Of a stretch of DNA of 32,061 nucleotides, positions 9,871-19,302 are shown in pieces. The notes under the pieces were generated by a model. It saw only the letters and a list, made by a program, of their open reading frames with translations, made no database searches and was not told the origin of the DNA. The stretch covers positions 1 through 32,061 of the forward strand of contig JAKDMO010000007.1 in assembly GCA_030452305.1 (NCBI GenBank), read 5' to 3'. The stretch comes from Alcaligenaceae bacterium (GTDB lineage Bacteria; Pseudomonadota; Gammaproteobacteria; Burkholderiales; Burkholderiaceae_B). A program made the translations under genes and the position numbers. Position 1 is the stretch's first letter; every line of letters starts with the position of its first letter.

Positions 9871-10776
9871 TTACGCAGCCTGAGCCTCGCGTACCAACTG
9901 GTTGCTGACGTGTTCGCGATACTCGGTGGGGCTGAAGCCGGTGTGCTTACGGAAAAACCGGCTGAAGTAGACATCGTCATCGAAGCCGAACGTGCCCGCT
10001 ACCACCTTGACCGGCGTCACGGTATAGATCAGATCGCGCTGGACCTCGTGCAGCACACGCGCGTTGATGACCGCCAGGGCAGACACCCCCAGTGCATCGC
10101 GGCACAGACGTGACAGGTGCCCGACGGTGACGCCGAGTTCCGCAGCGTACGCGGACACAGGCCTGCGTTGCCTGAAGTGCTCCTCGACCAGATTCTGGAA
10201 TTTCTGAATCTGCTCGGCCTTGCGGGTACTACCCAGGCGCCTGGGCGCGCCTTCGCTATAGCGTATGCGGGCAATGCGCAGGAACAGCGCGGTGAACAGC
10301 GACATGCAGATCCCCGCCTGGCTGAGGTCGCGATTATGGAATTCGGTCTGTAGCGCCCTGAACAAAGGCATCAATTCGCCCTCGTGGCTGTTCTCGGGCG
10401 TCAGTTCGATCACGGCAGGCTGATGAATCAGATGCACCAGATCGGGCGCGCTCATCCCCACAAACACTTCAAGCAAATGCTGGACTGCGGTGATGACCGG
10501 CCCGTCCACATCGTTGGTGAAGTGGAATCCATGCACTGTTTGTTCTGGTATTGACACAATGCACGGAGCGGTAACCTGCCAGACCCGACCGTCAATTTCC
10601 ACCCGGCCGCCACCCGCAGTCAGATACAGGATCTGAATGAACGATTTATGGGTATGGGGGCTGATTTTCCAGTGGTTTGGCCCGGACCGGGTTGGAATCC
10701 ACTCGATATGAAGCGAATCAACCCAGTCTCCGAGACCCTGTGTGGCATACAGACCGTATCTAGGGATTACCCGCAT
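9871..10776 (-). CDS. AraC-family regulator with N-terminal cupin-like domain (PobR/HpaA-like)
   Basis: C-terminal double HTH ...YAAELGVTVGHLSRLCRDALGVSALAVINARVLHEVQRDLIYTVTPVKVVAGTFGFDDDVYFSRFFRKHTGFSPTEYR; N-terminal HTHKSFIQILYLTAGGGRVEIDG. Start MRVIPRYGLYATQ favoured. Confidence 0.9.
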   Translation of the reverse strand: MRVIPRYGLYATQGLGDWVDSLHIEWIPTRSGPNHWKISPHTHKSFIQILYLTAGGGRVEIDGRVWQVTAPCIVSIPEQTVHGFHFTNDVDGPVITAVQHLLEVFVGMSAPDLVHLIHQPAVIELTPENSHEGELMPLFRALQTEFHNRDLSQAGICMSLFTALFLRIARIRYSEGAPRRLGSTRKAEQIQKFQNLVEEHFRQRRPVSAYAAELGVTVGHLSRLCRDALGVSALAVINARVLHEVQRDLIYTVTPVKVVAGTFGFDDDVYFSRFFRKHTGFSPTEYREHVSNQLVREAQAA

Positions 10777-10802
10777 GATGTCTATGAAACCTGAATTTCC
10801 AT

Positions 10803-10840
10803 GCACGAATTGTCCTGTCACTCGCATGAATTGTCAATTC
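10803..10840. promoter_or_regulatory. Candidate AraC-type operator: two direct repeats 21 bp apart
   Basis: GCACGAATTGTC (10803-10814) and GCATGAATTGTC (10824-10835); the second overlaps palindrome GAATTG-T-CAATTC (10828-10840). Confidence 0.6.
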
Positions 10841-10956
10841 TAAAGAACCCAATCGCCCTTCAATATAAAGGGGTACCCAAATATTCGGCTACCGACGCCC
10901 CGGCAACTCGCCCGCGCCCTCGTATCCCCCCGGCCAGGAAACTCACAGGAGCACCC

Positions 10957-11778
10957 ATGAACCAACAGGATTGGCTCGAACTGACTGATCGCGTTTGCGT
11001 CGTAACCGGCGCCGCCGGCGGTATCGGCGCAGCCATCGCCGAACAGGCCTGCAGGGTCGGCGCACGCGTAGCCCTGCTGGATCGCGACGAGGCCGCCGCG
11101 CAGACGGTGGCCGCACAATTGCGTGAAACCGGGGGTCAAGCCATTGCCATTGCCTGTGACGCATCGGATGCGGACAGCATCGCACGGGCAGCCCAGGCTG
11201 TCGAACGCGAACTCGGCCCGTGCACGGCGCTGGTCAACAATGCAGGTATTCTGCGCGCCGGCGCGCTCAAGGACATCGACATCGACCAGTGGAATGAGAT
11301 CATCGGCATCAACCTGACGGGCTATCTGCTGACAGCCCGTGCCTTTGCCGAACCCATGCAAAAGGCCGGCGGCGGCAGCATGGTGCACATTGCCTCGATT
11401 GCTTCGCGCCATCCACAAAGCCAAAGCGGCGCATACAGCGCCTCGAAAGCCGGGATCCTGCTGCTATCGCAGCAGATCGCGGTGGAATGGGCCGAGCAGG
11501 GCATACGCAGCAATACGATCAGCCCGGGGATGATCCGCACCAAGTTGTCAGCCCCGTTTTATGCCGTACCCGGGATCGAGGCGGCGCGTTCCGCCATGAC
11601 CGCCAGTCGGCGCGTGGGCGAGCCCCTCGATATCGCCAACGCGGCGATGTTCCTGCTCAGCCCCAGATCAGCCTATGTCAACGCCTCCGACGTTCGCGTC
11701 GATGGCGGCATGAGCGCCATGCTGATGGATATGGTTCCGCGGCCCGGGTACAACGCCCCCGCTGCCGCGACGAACTGA
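10957..11778 (+). CDS. Short-chain dehydrogenase/reductase (SDR)
   Basis: TGAAGGIG, NNAG, YSASK motifs; start MNQQDWLELTDRVCVVTGAAGGIG after AGGAG-like RBS. Confidence 0.94.
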   Translation: MNQQDWLELTDRVCVVTGAAGGIGAAIAEQACRVGARVALLDRDEAAAQTVAAQLRETGGQAIAIACDASDADSIARAAQAVERELGPCTALVNNAGILRAGALKDIDIDQWNEIIGINLTGYLLTARAFAEPMQKAGGGSMVHIASIASRHPQSQSGAYSASKAGILLLSQQIAVEWAEQGIRSNTISPGMIRTKLSAPFYAVPGIEAARSAMTASRRVGEPLDIANAAMFLLSPRSAYVNASDVRVDGGMSAMLMDMVPRPGYNAPAAATN

Positions 11779-11813
11779 ACCGGCCCATTCACTTCAAATC
11801 AGAGACCCCTATC

Positions 11814-13526
11814 ATGAGCACACCTATCCTGGATGAACACACGCAATGCGACGTGCTGATCATCGGCGCCGGCGTCGGCGGACTGAGCACCGCCATCACA
11901 GCAGCAAAAAACGGGCTGCGCCCGGTCGTGATTGAAAAGGAGCCGGTCTTTGGCGGCACGACGGCGTTTTCGGGCGGCGTCCTCTGGATCCCCGGCAACC
12001 CTTTGGCCAAAAAAGCCGGAATCCCGGATTCCCGCGAAGCCGCCGTCACCTACATGAAAAACGAGGCCGGCGAGTTCTTTGACGAAACCACCGTCAACGC
12101 GTTCCTGGACACGGGCCCCGAGATGGTGGAGTTCTTTGAACGGGAAACCGAAGTGCAGTTCGTCCCCACCCTGTACCCCGACTATCACCCGGATCGCCCC
12201 GGCGGCGTGGACATCGGCCGGTCGATCCTGGCGGCACCCTACGACATTCGCGCACTGGGCCCGGACATGCAGCGCCTACGCCCACCGCTGCGCACAATCA
12301 CCTTCATCGGCATGATGTTCAATTCCTCGAACGCCGATATCAAGCATTTCTTTAACGTCACCAAATCGCTGACCTCATTCCTGTATGTGGTCAAGCGCCT
12401 GGCGAACCACCTGAAAGAGCTTGCGATGTACCGGCGTGGCACGAACGTCACCAGTGGCAACGCCCTGGCGGCACGCCTGGTCAAAAGCGCGCTGAACCTG
12501 AACATCCCGATCTACACCGATACCGCCGCCCGCGAACTGATCCGCGAGGGCGAGCGCGTGGTCGGTGCACGCGTAGCGACGCCCCAGGGCGAAGTCACCA
12601 TCCATGCCAAACGGGCTGTCGTACTGGCGGCGGGCGGCTTCCCGCACGACCAGGAGCGCATCCGGAAAAACTATCCGCACCTCGCGCGCGGGGGCGTACA
12701 TCTGTCGCCCACGCCCACAGGCAATACAGGCGACGGGATCCGCATGGCCGAACAACTGGGCGCCACGCTGCAGATGGACTATCCGAATGCCTGCGCGTGG
12801 ATGCCGGTGTCAAAGGTCCCCTTCAAAAACGGTGAATTCGGCGTATTCCCGCACCTGCTCGACCGCTACAAGCCCGGCATCATCGGTGTAGGCCGCAACG
12901 GCAAGCGATTCACGAACGAATCCAATTCCTATCATGATGTCGGCGAAGCCATGATCAAGGCTTGTATCAACGAGCCCGACACCAATATGTGGCTAATCTG
13001 TGATCAGGCGACGATCAGCAAATACGGCCTGGGCTATGCCAAGCCCGCCCCCATGCCGCTTGGACCCATGGTCCGCAACGGCTACCTGAATCGCGGCCGC
13101 ACGCTGGAGGAACTGGCGCACAGCGCAGGCATCGATGCGGAAGGCCTGAAGCAAACCGTTACGCAGTACAACGAGCACGCCACCAAGGGCGAGGACCCGG
13201 AGTTCGGCCGTGGCACGACCGCCTTCAACCGCTATCTGGCCGACCCAGAGAACAAACCAAACCCATGTGTGGCACCCATAGGCAAAGGCCCCTACTACGC
13301 GCTAAAGATCCTGATGGGCGACCTGGGCACATTCAACGGCATCAATACCACGCCTGCCGGGCAAGTGCTCGACGACCAGGGGCAAGCCATCGCAGGCCTC
13401 TACGCAGCGGGTAACGATCGCGCAAGCGTCATGGGCGGCAGCTACCCGGGCGCAGGCATCACGCTGGGGCCCATCATGACATTCGGCTACATCACCGGCA
13501 AGCACCTGGCCCAGACCCAGGACTGA
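11814..13526 (+). CDS. FAD-dependent oxidoreductase, KstD/flavocytochrome-c family (flavoprotein A)
   Basis: GAGVGGLSTAITAAKNG Rossmann motif; C-terminal GPYYALKILMGDLGTFNGINTT... and GLYAAGNDRASVMGGSYPGAGITLGPIMTFGYITGKHLA as in 3-ketosteroid Delta1-dehydrogenases. Confidence 0.93.
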   Translation: MSTPILDEHTQCDVLIIGAGVGGLSTAITAAKNGLRPVVIEKEPVFGGTTAFSGGVLWIPGNPLAKKAGIPDSREAAVTYMKNEAGEFFDETTVNAFLDTGPEMVEFFERETEVQFVPTLYPDYHPDRPGGVDIGRSILAAPYDIRALGPDMQRLRPPLRTITFIGMMFNSSNADIKHFFNVTKSLTSFLYVVKRLANHLKELAMYRRGTNVTSGNALAARLVKSALNLNIPIYTDTAARELIREGERVVGARVATPQGEVTIHAKRAVVLAAGGFPHDQERIRKNYPHLARGGVHLSPTPTGNTGDGIRMAEQLGATLQMDYPNACAWMPVSKVPFKNGEFGVFPHLLDRYKPGIIGVGRNGKRFTNESNSYHDVGEAMIKACINEPDTNMWLICDQATISKYGLGYAKPAPMPLGPMVRNGYLNRGRTLEELAHSAGIDAEGLKQTVTQYNEHATKGEDPEFGRGTTAFNRYLADPENKPNPCVAPIGKGPYYALKILMGDLGTFNGINTTPAGQVLDDQGQAIAGLYAAGNDRASVMGGSYPGAGITLGPIMTFGYITGKHLAQTQD

Positions 13527-13562
13527 AGCCGCCGACACCCTACACACCAAAGGAGACCCCAT

Positions 13563-13907
13563 ATGCCTATCGATAATTCACTGCCCCTGATCGATCATCG
13601 CATCTATACCATCGCACTACGGAAAATGCCCGAGTTCCTGGACGTTTTCGATCGCCTCGCCATGCCGGTCCTGCTCGAAACATTGGGCAATCCTATGGGA
13701 TTCTATGTCAGCCAGGTCGGCCCCCTGAACCAATTGGTCCACCTCTGGGCCTATAAGGACCTGGCCGACTTCGAAGAGCGCGCCAAACGCCGCGACACAC
13801 ACCCGGACTTCCCGGCCTATCTGGCGGCATCGGAAAAGCTGATCACCGCGCAGGAAAATCGCCTGATCAAGCGCATTGACCTACCCAGCATGAGGCACCT
13901 TGCATGA
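13563..13907 (+). CDS. NIPSNAP-family protein (114 aa, one dimeric alpha/beta barrel unit)
   Basis: DHRIYTIALRKMPEFLDVF...GFYVSQVGPLNQLVHLWAYKDLADFEERAKRR pattern. Confidence 0.85.
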   Translation: MPIDNSLPLIDHRIYTIALRKMPEFLDVFDRLAMPVLLETLGNPMGFYVSQVGPLNQLVHLWAYKDLADFEERAKRRDTHPDFPAYLAASEKLITAQENRLIKRIDLPSMRHLA

Positions 13908-14698
13908 ATACGGCAGCACATTCCGACACCCGGATCGCCATCGTGACCGGCGCGGCGGGCGGCATAGGCTGGGCCACTGCGCAGCGACTCGCTGCCGACG
14001 GCTGCCAACTGGCCATTCTGGATTTGGATGGCGACGCGGCCACCCAGCGCGCCCAGGAACTGGGCCCCGGGCATTTCGGCACAGGCTGCGACGTGGCCTC
14101 GGAATCCTCGGTTCAGGCGGCCATCGCCAAAGTCATGACGCGCTTCGGGCGCGTGGATACCCTGGTCAATAACGCAGGGATCGGCGACCAATCCACAGGC
14201 ACCATCGAGCAGACGGCCGAGGGATTCGATCGTGTGCTGAGCGTGCATCTGCGCGGCACGTTCCTGGTGAGCCGCGACGTCGGCCGGATCATGCTCGACC
14301 AAGGTGCAGGCGCCATCGTGAACCTCAGCTCGATCGCCGGACTGGCAGGCATACCGGGGCGCAACGCCTACGCAGCGGCCAAGGCGGGGATTTCGGCCAT
14401 GACCCGATCCATGGCCTGTGAGTGGGCACGGCGCGGCGTACGCGTCAACGCTGTGGCGCCGGGCTATGTCCGCACCGTGCTGGTTGAAAAACTTGAACAC
14501 GATCAGGCACTGGACACAGAAGCCATTGCGGCACGGACCCCGATGGGCCGGCTCGCACGCCCCGAGGAAATCGCCCAGGCCATTCAATTCCTGGTTTCAG
14601 AACAATCCAGCTTCATTACCGGAACCACCTTGAATGTGGACGGTGGCTGGCTTGCCCTGGGGGCGCCTGAAAGCGCGCTTGAGGCCGGCGCACATTAG
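13904..14698 (+). CDS. SDR family oxidoreductase
   Basis: TGAAGGIG, NNAG, YAAAKAG motifs; ATGA overlap with the upstream NIPSNAP gene. Confidence 0.94.
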   Translation: MNTAAHSDTRIAIVTGAAGGIGWATAQRLAADGCQLAILDLDGDAATQRAQELGPGHFGTGCDVASESSVQAAIAKVMTRFGRVDTLVNNAGIGDQSTGTIEQTAEGFDRVLSVHLRGTFLVSRDVGRIMLDQGAGAIVNLSSIAGLAGIPGRNAYAAAKAGISAMTRSMACEWARRGVRVNAVAPGYVRTVLVEKLEHDQALDTEAIAARTPMGRLARPEEIAQAIQFLVSEQSSFITGTTLNVDGGWLALGAPESALEAGAH

Positions 14699-14716
14699 CC
14701 CGCTAGAGGACTTCCT

Positions 14717-15568
14717 ATGCTGACCATCAATATTTTGAACGGCCTGGTCTATGGCTCGTTGCTGATCATCGTAGCCTCAGGGCTGGCGCTGATCTACGGC
14801 CTGAGGCGGGTCGTGAATTTCGCCCATGGATCGCTTTACATGCTGGGGGCATATATCGGCTATTCGATCGCCCTGCACAGCAACTTCTGGGCAGCCCTGA
14901 TCATTGCCCCGCTGATCATGGGGGTCATCGGCATGCTGCTGGATCGCTATGGCCTGCGTTTGCTGCAGGACCGCGACCCGCTCAGCGTCATCCTGGTGAC
15001 CTTCGGACTGCTGCTCGTGATCGAGGACGTGGTGCAAACCGTCTGGGGCAAGAGCAATCTGTCGCTGGACGAACCGGAACTGCTGAACACATCGATCCAG
15101 ATCCTGGGCACCACCATGCCGACCTACCGCATTGCCGTGGTCGTGGCAGGCGCGGCCGTCGCCCTGGGCCTGACCCTGTGGCTGCGCGGCACACGCATGG
15201 GCCTATTCGTGCGCTCGGCCAGCACGGACCCGACCACGACGGCCATGCAAGGCGTCAACACCGACCGTCTCAGCGCATTGGTCGTGGGCCTGGGCACCGC
15301 ACTGGCGGGGTTTGCCGGCGTGGTGACCGCACCCTTCCTGTCGTTGTCGCCCTCGATGAGCGGCGACGTCCTGATCGACTCGTTCATGGTGGTCGTCATC
15401 GGCGGCCTGGGCAGTCTGCCCGGCGCGTTCTTTGCCGCGATGATCCTGGGTCAGGTCCAGACACTGGGGGCCATCTATCTGCCCGATATCTCTGCACTGC
15501 TTCCCTTTCTCCTGATGATTGCCATCCTGCTATGGAGGCCGGCAGGGCTTGCCGGGAACCGCACATGA
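14717..15568 (+). CDS. Branched-chain amino acid-type ABC transporter permease (LivH-like), system 1
   Basis: LNGLVYGSLLIIVASGLALIYGLRRVVNFAHGSLYMLGAYIGY; VVVIGGLGSLPGAFFAAMILG. Confidence 0.95.
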   Translation: MLTINILNGLVYGSLLIIVASGLALIYGLRRVVNFAHGSLYMLGAYIGYSIALHSNFWAALIIAPLIMGVIGMLLDRYGLRLLQDRDPLSVILVTFGLLLVIEDVVQTVWGKSNLSLDEPELLNTSIQILGTTMPTYRIAVVVAGAAVALGLTLWLRGTRMGLFVRSASTDPTTTAMQGVNTDRLSALVVGLGTALAGFAGVVTAPFLSLSPSMSGDVLIDSFMVVVIGGLGSLPGAFFAAMILGQVQTLGAIYLPDISALLPFLLMIAILLWRPAGLAGNRT

Positions 15569-16569
15569 AATCAACTCGCACAAGCCGCAGCCGCATCCTG
15601 CCGTGGTCCGTGCTGGCCGTGGCCATCGGCCTGGCCGGCAGTATGGCGATCTCTTCGGCCATCATGCTGTCGCTGCTGACCCAGGCCGCGATCTATGCAA
15701 TATTTGCCTCTGGAATCGGCGTGCTGCTGCGCCAAAGCGGTGTGGCAAGCTTTGGCCATGCGGCGTTCTTTGGGCTGGGCGGATACATCATCGCGATCCT
15801 GCTCAACGATGGCGCGGTTTCGGCCGAAACCGCCGTCATCCTGGCCCTGGTGGGCATTGCGGTATTCGCATTCCTGCTCGGCCTGGTGATCGTACGCGTA
15901 CCAGGTATTGCGTTCGCAATGCTGACCCTGGCATTCGGCCAACTGTTCTACCAGCTTGCCTCGAACTCCCGCAGCCTGACGGGCGGGGCCGACGGCATGA
16001 CCATCAACTGGCCCAACTCGCTCTTTGGCGTGAGCTTTTCAACCCTGCTGGATCAGCATGTGCTGTTCGGCATATGCTGGGTTGCCCTGGTGCTGTCGCT
16101 GGCCGCCCTGGCCTGGCTGCGGCACAGCCGCCTCGGGCATGTCAGCGAAGCCATCCGTGACAACATCGAACGCGCCTCGTTCATCGGCATCCAGACCCTG
16201 ATCCCGCGCGCCCTGATTTTCGCTGTCTCGGCAATCATCGTCGGGGTGGCCGGCGCACTCTCTGCGGTGAATACCGGCTTCATTTCCCCTGAAAGCCTGC
16301 ACTGGAGCGTATCGGGCTCGGCCCTGATGATGGTTGTGGTGGGCGGCTATCGCCTGGTCTGGGGCCCGGCCTTTGGCGCAATCGTCTTTTTCCTGGCCAA
16401 GGACTGGATCGGCGACTACGCGGATCACTGGCTGGCACTGTTCGGGATTGCGCTGATCATTGTGGTGGTCTTTACCGACGCAGGCATCAGCGGTGCCCTG
16501 AACCGGCTGATCCACAAAAAACGCAAAGGCGGGCCTGCAAATGGCGCCGTCGCTGCCGTCAAGCCTTAG
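15565..16569 (+). CDS. Branched-chain amino acid-type ABC transporter permease (LivM-like), system 1
   Basis: Start MKSTRTSRSRILPW in ATGA overlap with LivH; GIGVLLRQSGVASFGHAAFFGLGGYI, GGADGMTINWP. Confidence 0.94.
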   Translation: MKSTRTSRSRILPWSVLAVAIGLAGSMAISSAIMLSLLTQAAIYAIFASGIGVLLRQSGVASFGHAAFFGLGGYIIAILLNDGAVSAETAVILALVGIAVFAFLLGLVIVRVPGIAFAMLTLAFGQLFYQLASNSRSLTGGADGMTINWPNSLFGVSFSTLLDQHVLFGICWVALVLSLAALAWLRHSRLGHVSEAIRDNIERASFIGIQTLIPRALIFAVSAIIVGVAGALSAVNTGFISPESLHWSVSGSALMMVVVGGYRLVWGPAFGAIVFFLAKDWIGDYADHWLALFGIALIIVVVFTDAGISGALNRLIHKKRKGGPANGAVAAVKP

Positions 16570-16574
16570 GAGTC

Positions 16575-17303
16575 ATGGCAATGGAAAACAATATTGTCCT
16601 GGAAGTCAAGGACGTCGCCATCCACTACGGTGGCGTCAAAGCGGTGGACGGCGTGACGTTCCAGGTCCGCAAGGGTGAAATTCACGGGTTGATCGGGCCG
16701 AATGGCGCAGGAAAATCAACGGTGATCGATGCCATTACAGGGCGCCGCAAGCTGACACGGGGTGCCGTCACCCTGCAGGGCGAAGACATCTCGAAGCTGG
16801 ATGTGATTGCACGCCGGCGGCGGGGCCTTGCACGATCGTTCCAGCGCACCAGCGTATTTGCCGAAATGACCGTGGGCGATCAGGTCGGGCTGGCGGCACT
16901 GAAGGTGGGCGCAGCCGACCCCGAGGCCAACTCGCGAGATGTGCTCGGCCAACTGGATCTGCTGGACATGTCCGATGTCGAGGCCCGCGAACTGGGCTAC
17001 GGCCAGCAACGCCGGCTGGATCTGGCGCTGGCGCTGGTCGGTCAGCCCTCGGTGCTGCTGCTCGATGAGCCCATGGCGGGCCTGTCGGCGCAGGAATCCG
17101 AGGATCTGGCGCAGCACCTGAAGGTACTCGCCGGGCAATGGAACGTATCCGTGCTGCTCGTCGAACACGATATGGACATTCTGTTTGGAATTTCCAATTC
17201 GGTCACCGTATTCGAACTCGGGAAAGTCATCGCCGGCGGCGACCCGCAGACCATACGATCGCATCCCAGGGTGCGCGAAGCTTATCTGGGGAGCGCGGCA
17301 TGA
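16575..17303 (+). CDS. ABC transporter ATP-binding protein (LivG-like), system 1
   Basis: Walker A GPNGAGKST; Walker B VLLLDEPMAGL; the usual LSGGQ signature region is variant (ELGYGQQRRLDLA). Confidence 0.95.
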   Translation: MAMENNIVLEVKDVAIHYGGVKAVDGVTFQVRKGEIHGLIGPNGAGKSTVIDAITGRRKLTRGAVTLQGEDISKLDVIARRRRGLARSFQRTSVFAEMTVGDQVGLAALKVGAADPEANSRDVLGQLDLLDMSDVEARELGYGQQRRLDLALALVGQPSVLLLDEPMAGLSAQESEDLAQHLKVLAGQWNVSVLLVEHDMDILFGISNSVTVFELGKVIAGGDPQTIRSHPRVREAYLGSAA

Positions 17304-17998
17304 GCAGTCTGCTGAAATTCGAGGGCATCCACGCCTACTACGGTGCGGCGCACATCCTGCACGGCATCGACCTGGAAGTTGAACGCGGCGAGCGTGTTGC
17401 CCTAATCGGGCGCAATGGCGTGGGCAAGACCACCATCGCCAATTCGCTACTGGGCATCGCCCAAATCAAGGCCGGCACAATCAGTGTCAACCAGACCCCC
17501 ATCAAGCGACCCAGGCCCTATATCGCGACCAGCCTGGGGGTGGCCATCGTCCCACAAGGGCGATGCATCATCGCAAATCTGAGCGTAGAAGAAAACCTGG
17601 TACTGGGTTCGGCCGCAAATCGGGCGGGCCCATGGACCGTATCCGCCATCTACAAGCTCTTTCCCATTCTGCAAGAGCGCGCCCATACCCCGGGCACCGC
17701 CCTGTCAGGCGGGCAGCAACAGATGCTCGCCATCGGGCGCGCGCTGATGGCCAACCCGGACCTGATCATCCTGGACGAGCCCACTGAAGGCCTGGCCCCG
17801 GTGATCATCGACCAACTGGCCGATATCTTCAACCACGTTGCCGACCAGGGTGCGGCCCTGCTGCTGATTGAGCAGAACCTTAGCCTGGTCGCCCGCGTCG
17901 CCCGGCGTTATTACGCCGTCGAAAAGGGCTCTGTCGTGGCGCAGGGCACCATTGATCCAGACGATATTTCGGGCCTGCGCACGCATATCGCGGCGTAG
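17300..17998 (+). CDS. ABC transporter ATP-binding protein (LivF-like), system 1
   Basis: Start MSSLLKFEGIHAYYGAAHILHG in ATGA overlap; GRNGVGKTT, LSGGQQQMLAIGRALMANPDLIILDEPTEGL. Confidence 0.95.
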   Translation: MSSLLKFEGIHAYYGAAHILHGIDLEVERGERVALIGRNGVGKTTIANSLLGIAQIKAGTISVNQTPIKRPRPYIATSLGVAIVPQGRCIIANLSVEENLVLGSAANRAGPWTVSAIYKLFPILQERAHTPGTALSGGQQQMLAIGRALMANPDLIILDEPTEGLAPVIIDQLADIFNHVADQGAALLLIEQNLSLVARVARRYYAVEKGSVVAQGTIDPDDISGLRTHIAA

Positions 17999-18049
17999 GC
18001 GCCCAATGCTTTACCCCTAAACATCAAGGTACACAAAGGAGACACCATC

Positions 18050-19240
18050 ATGAAGACCAAAGGCTTATTCAAACTGTCGCTTGCCGCACTGGCGGCAACG
18101 GCACTCATCCCCCTGGCCACCCAGGCGCAGGACAAGGAACCCGTGCGCATCGGCGCCGTCACCTCAATTTCAGGTGTGTTCGCACAGCAAGGCGAGGAAG
18201 TCATGCGTGCCATCGAATTCGCCGTCGAAGAAGCCAACGCCAAAGGCGGGGTCGATGGGCGCAAGGTCGAACTGAAGACCGGCGACGATGAAAGCACGCC
18301 GAAGGCAGGGCTGCGGGCAGCGGAAAAACTGGCACGCGAAGGCTATAACCTGCTGATCGGTCCCATCGCCTCATCAATCACCATGGCCATCGGCCAGAAC
18401 CTGCAGCGCTGGGACGCCATGCAAACCGTGGTCATCAGCAAGAGTGACAAAATCACCGGCGATTCGTGCAAAGCCAGGATGTTCCGCGCCAACCACTCCG
18501 ACGCCATGGATCTGGCCATGCTCGGCGAGTGGATGAAGGACATCAAGCAAAAGAACTTTGCGATTGTCGCCGCAGACTACGTATGGGGCCGCGACTCGGC
18601 CAAGGCCTTCACGGAATCGGCCGAGGCACAGGGCAAGAACGTTGCACTGACGCTGTTTCCGCCACTGGGCACCAAGGACTTCGCACCCTATATTTCGCAG
18701 ATTAAGGCTGACCCCAGCATCGACGGTATCTGGGTGGCGCTGGTCGGCCGCGATCTGATTGCCTACACCAAGCAGGCGCAAAGCTTCGGCCTGACATCCA
18801 AGACCACCCTGGGTCATGCCATGATCATGAACTTCGTGGTGAATGCCACAGGCGACGCGACCAAAGGCATCTGGGGCAATATGGGCTATGGCTCGATGAT
18901 CGATACACCCATGAACAAAGCCTTTGTCACCGGTTTCGAGGCCAAGTACGATCGCCCGCCTACAGACAACGAAGGTCAGACCTACAACGGTATGCAACTG
19001 ATTTTCGAAGGGGTGCGCAAGGCCCACAGCGTCAAGCCGGCTGAAATTTCCAAGGCTCTGGAAGGCGCAACCTTTGATTCGATCTACGGTGAGGTCACCA
19101 TGCGTGCCGCCGATCACCAACTGGTCCTGCCGAACTACATCGGCCAGGTCCAGGAAGTCGACGGCAAGCTCGAACCTGTGATCATGCGCCGTTTCGATCC
19201 GTCGATCGTGCCGGCACCATCGGGCGACTGCAAGCTGTAA
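18050..19240 (+). CDS. Periplasmic substrate-binding protein of Liv-type ABC transporter, system 1
   Basis: Sec signal MKTKGLFKLSLAALAATALIPLATQAQ; PVRIGAVTSISGVFAQQGEEVMRAIEFAVEEAN. Confidence 0.94.
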   Translation: MKTKGLFKLSLAALAATALIPLATQAQDKEPVRIGAVTSISGVFAQQGEEVMRAIEFAVEEANAKGGVDGRKVELKTGDDESTPKAGLRAAEKLAREGYNLLIGPIASSITMAIGQNLQRWDAMQTVVISKSDKITGDSCKARMFRANHSDAMDLAMLGEWMKDIKQKNFAIVAADYVWGRDSAKAFTESAEAQGKNVALTLFPPLGTKDFAPYISQIKADPSIDGIWVALVGRDLIAYTKQAQSFGLTSKTTLGHAMIMNFVVNATGDATKGIWGNMGYGSMIDTPMNKAFVTGFEAKYDRPPTDNEGQTYNGMQLIFEGVRKAHSVKPAEISKALEGATFDSIYGEVTMRAADHQLVLPNYIGQVQEVDGKLEPVIMRRFDPSIVPAPSGDCKL

Positions 19241-19266
19241 TCCGTACGCCGTAATTCAGCCTACGT

Positions 19267-19299
19267 ACCGCGCCCCGGCAGAAATGACCGGGGCGCGGT
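19267..19299. terminator. Strong hairpin between convergent genes, probable bidirectional terminator
   Basis: ACCGCGCCCCGG (19267-19278)/CCGGGGCGCGGT (19288-19299): perfect 12-bp stem, 9-nt loop; short T-rich tail only. Confidence 0.75.
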
Positions 19300-19302
19300 G
19301 CT

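Noticed and set aside
11487-11813. N-terminal extension of the flavoprotein A ORF (MGRAGHTQQYDQPGDD...)
   Set aside because: Overlaps the 3' part of the SDR gene in another frame; the FAD-binding domain starts at MSTPILDEHTQCDVLIIGAG (11814).
17138-17299. N-terminal extension of the LivF ORF
   Set aside because: Overlaps livG in another frame; MSSLLKFEGIHAYYG at 17300 is in ATGA overlap and matches family starts.
16572-17303. Unusual LivG signature motif (GYGQQRRLDLA rather than LSGGQ) as evidence of an inactive ATPase
   Set aside because: LivG-type ATPases often have degenerate signature segments ending in Y/HGxQRxLExA; Walker A/B are intact.
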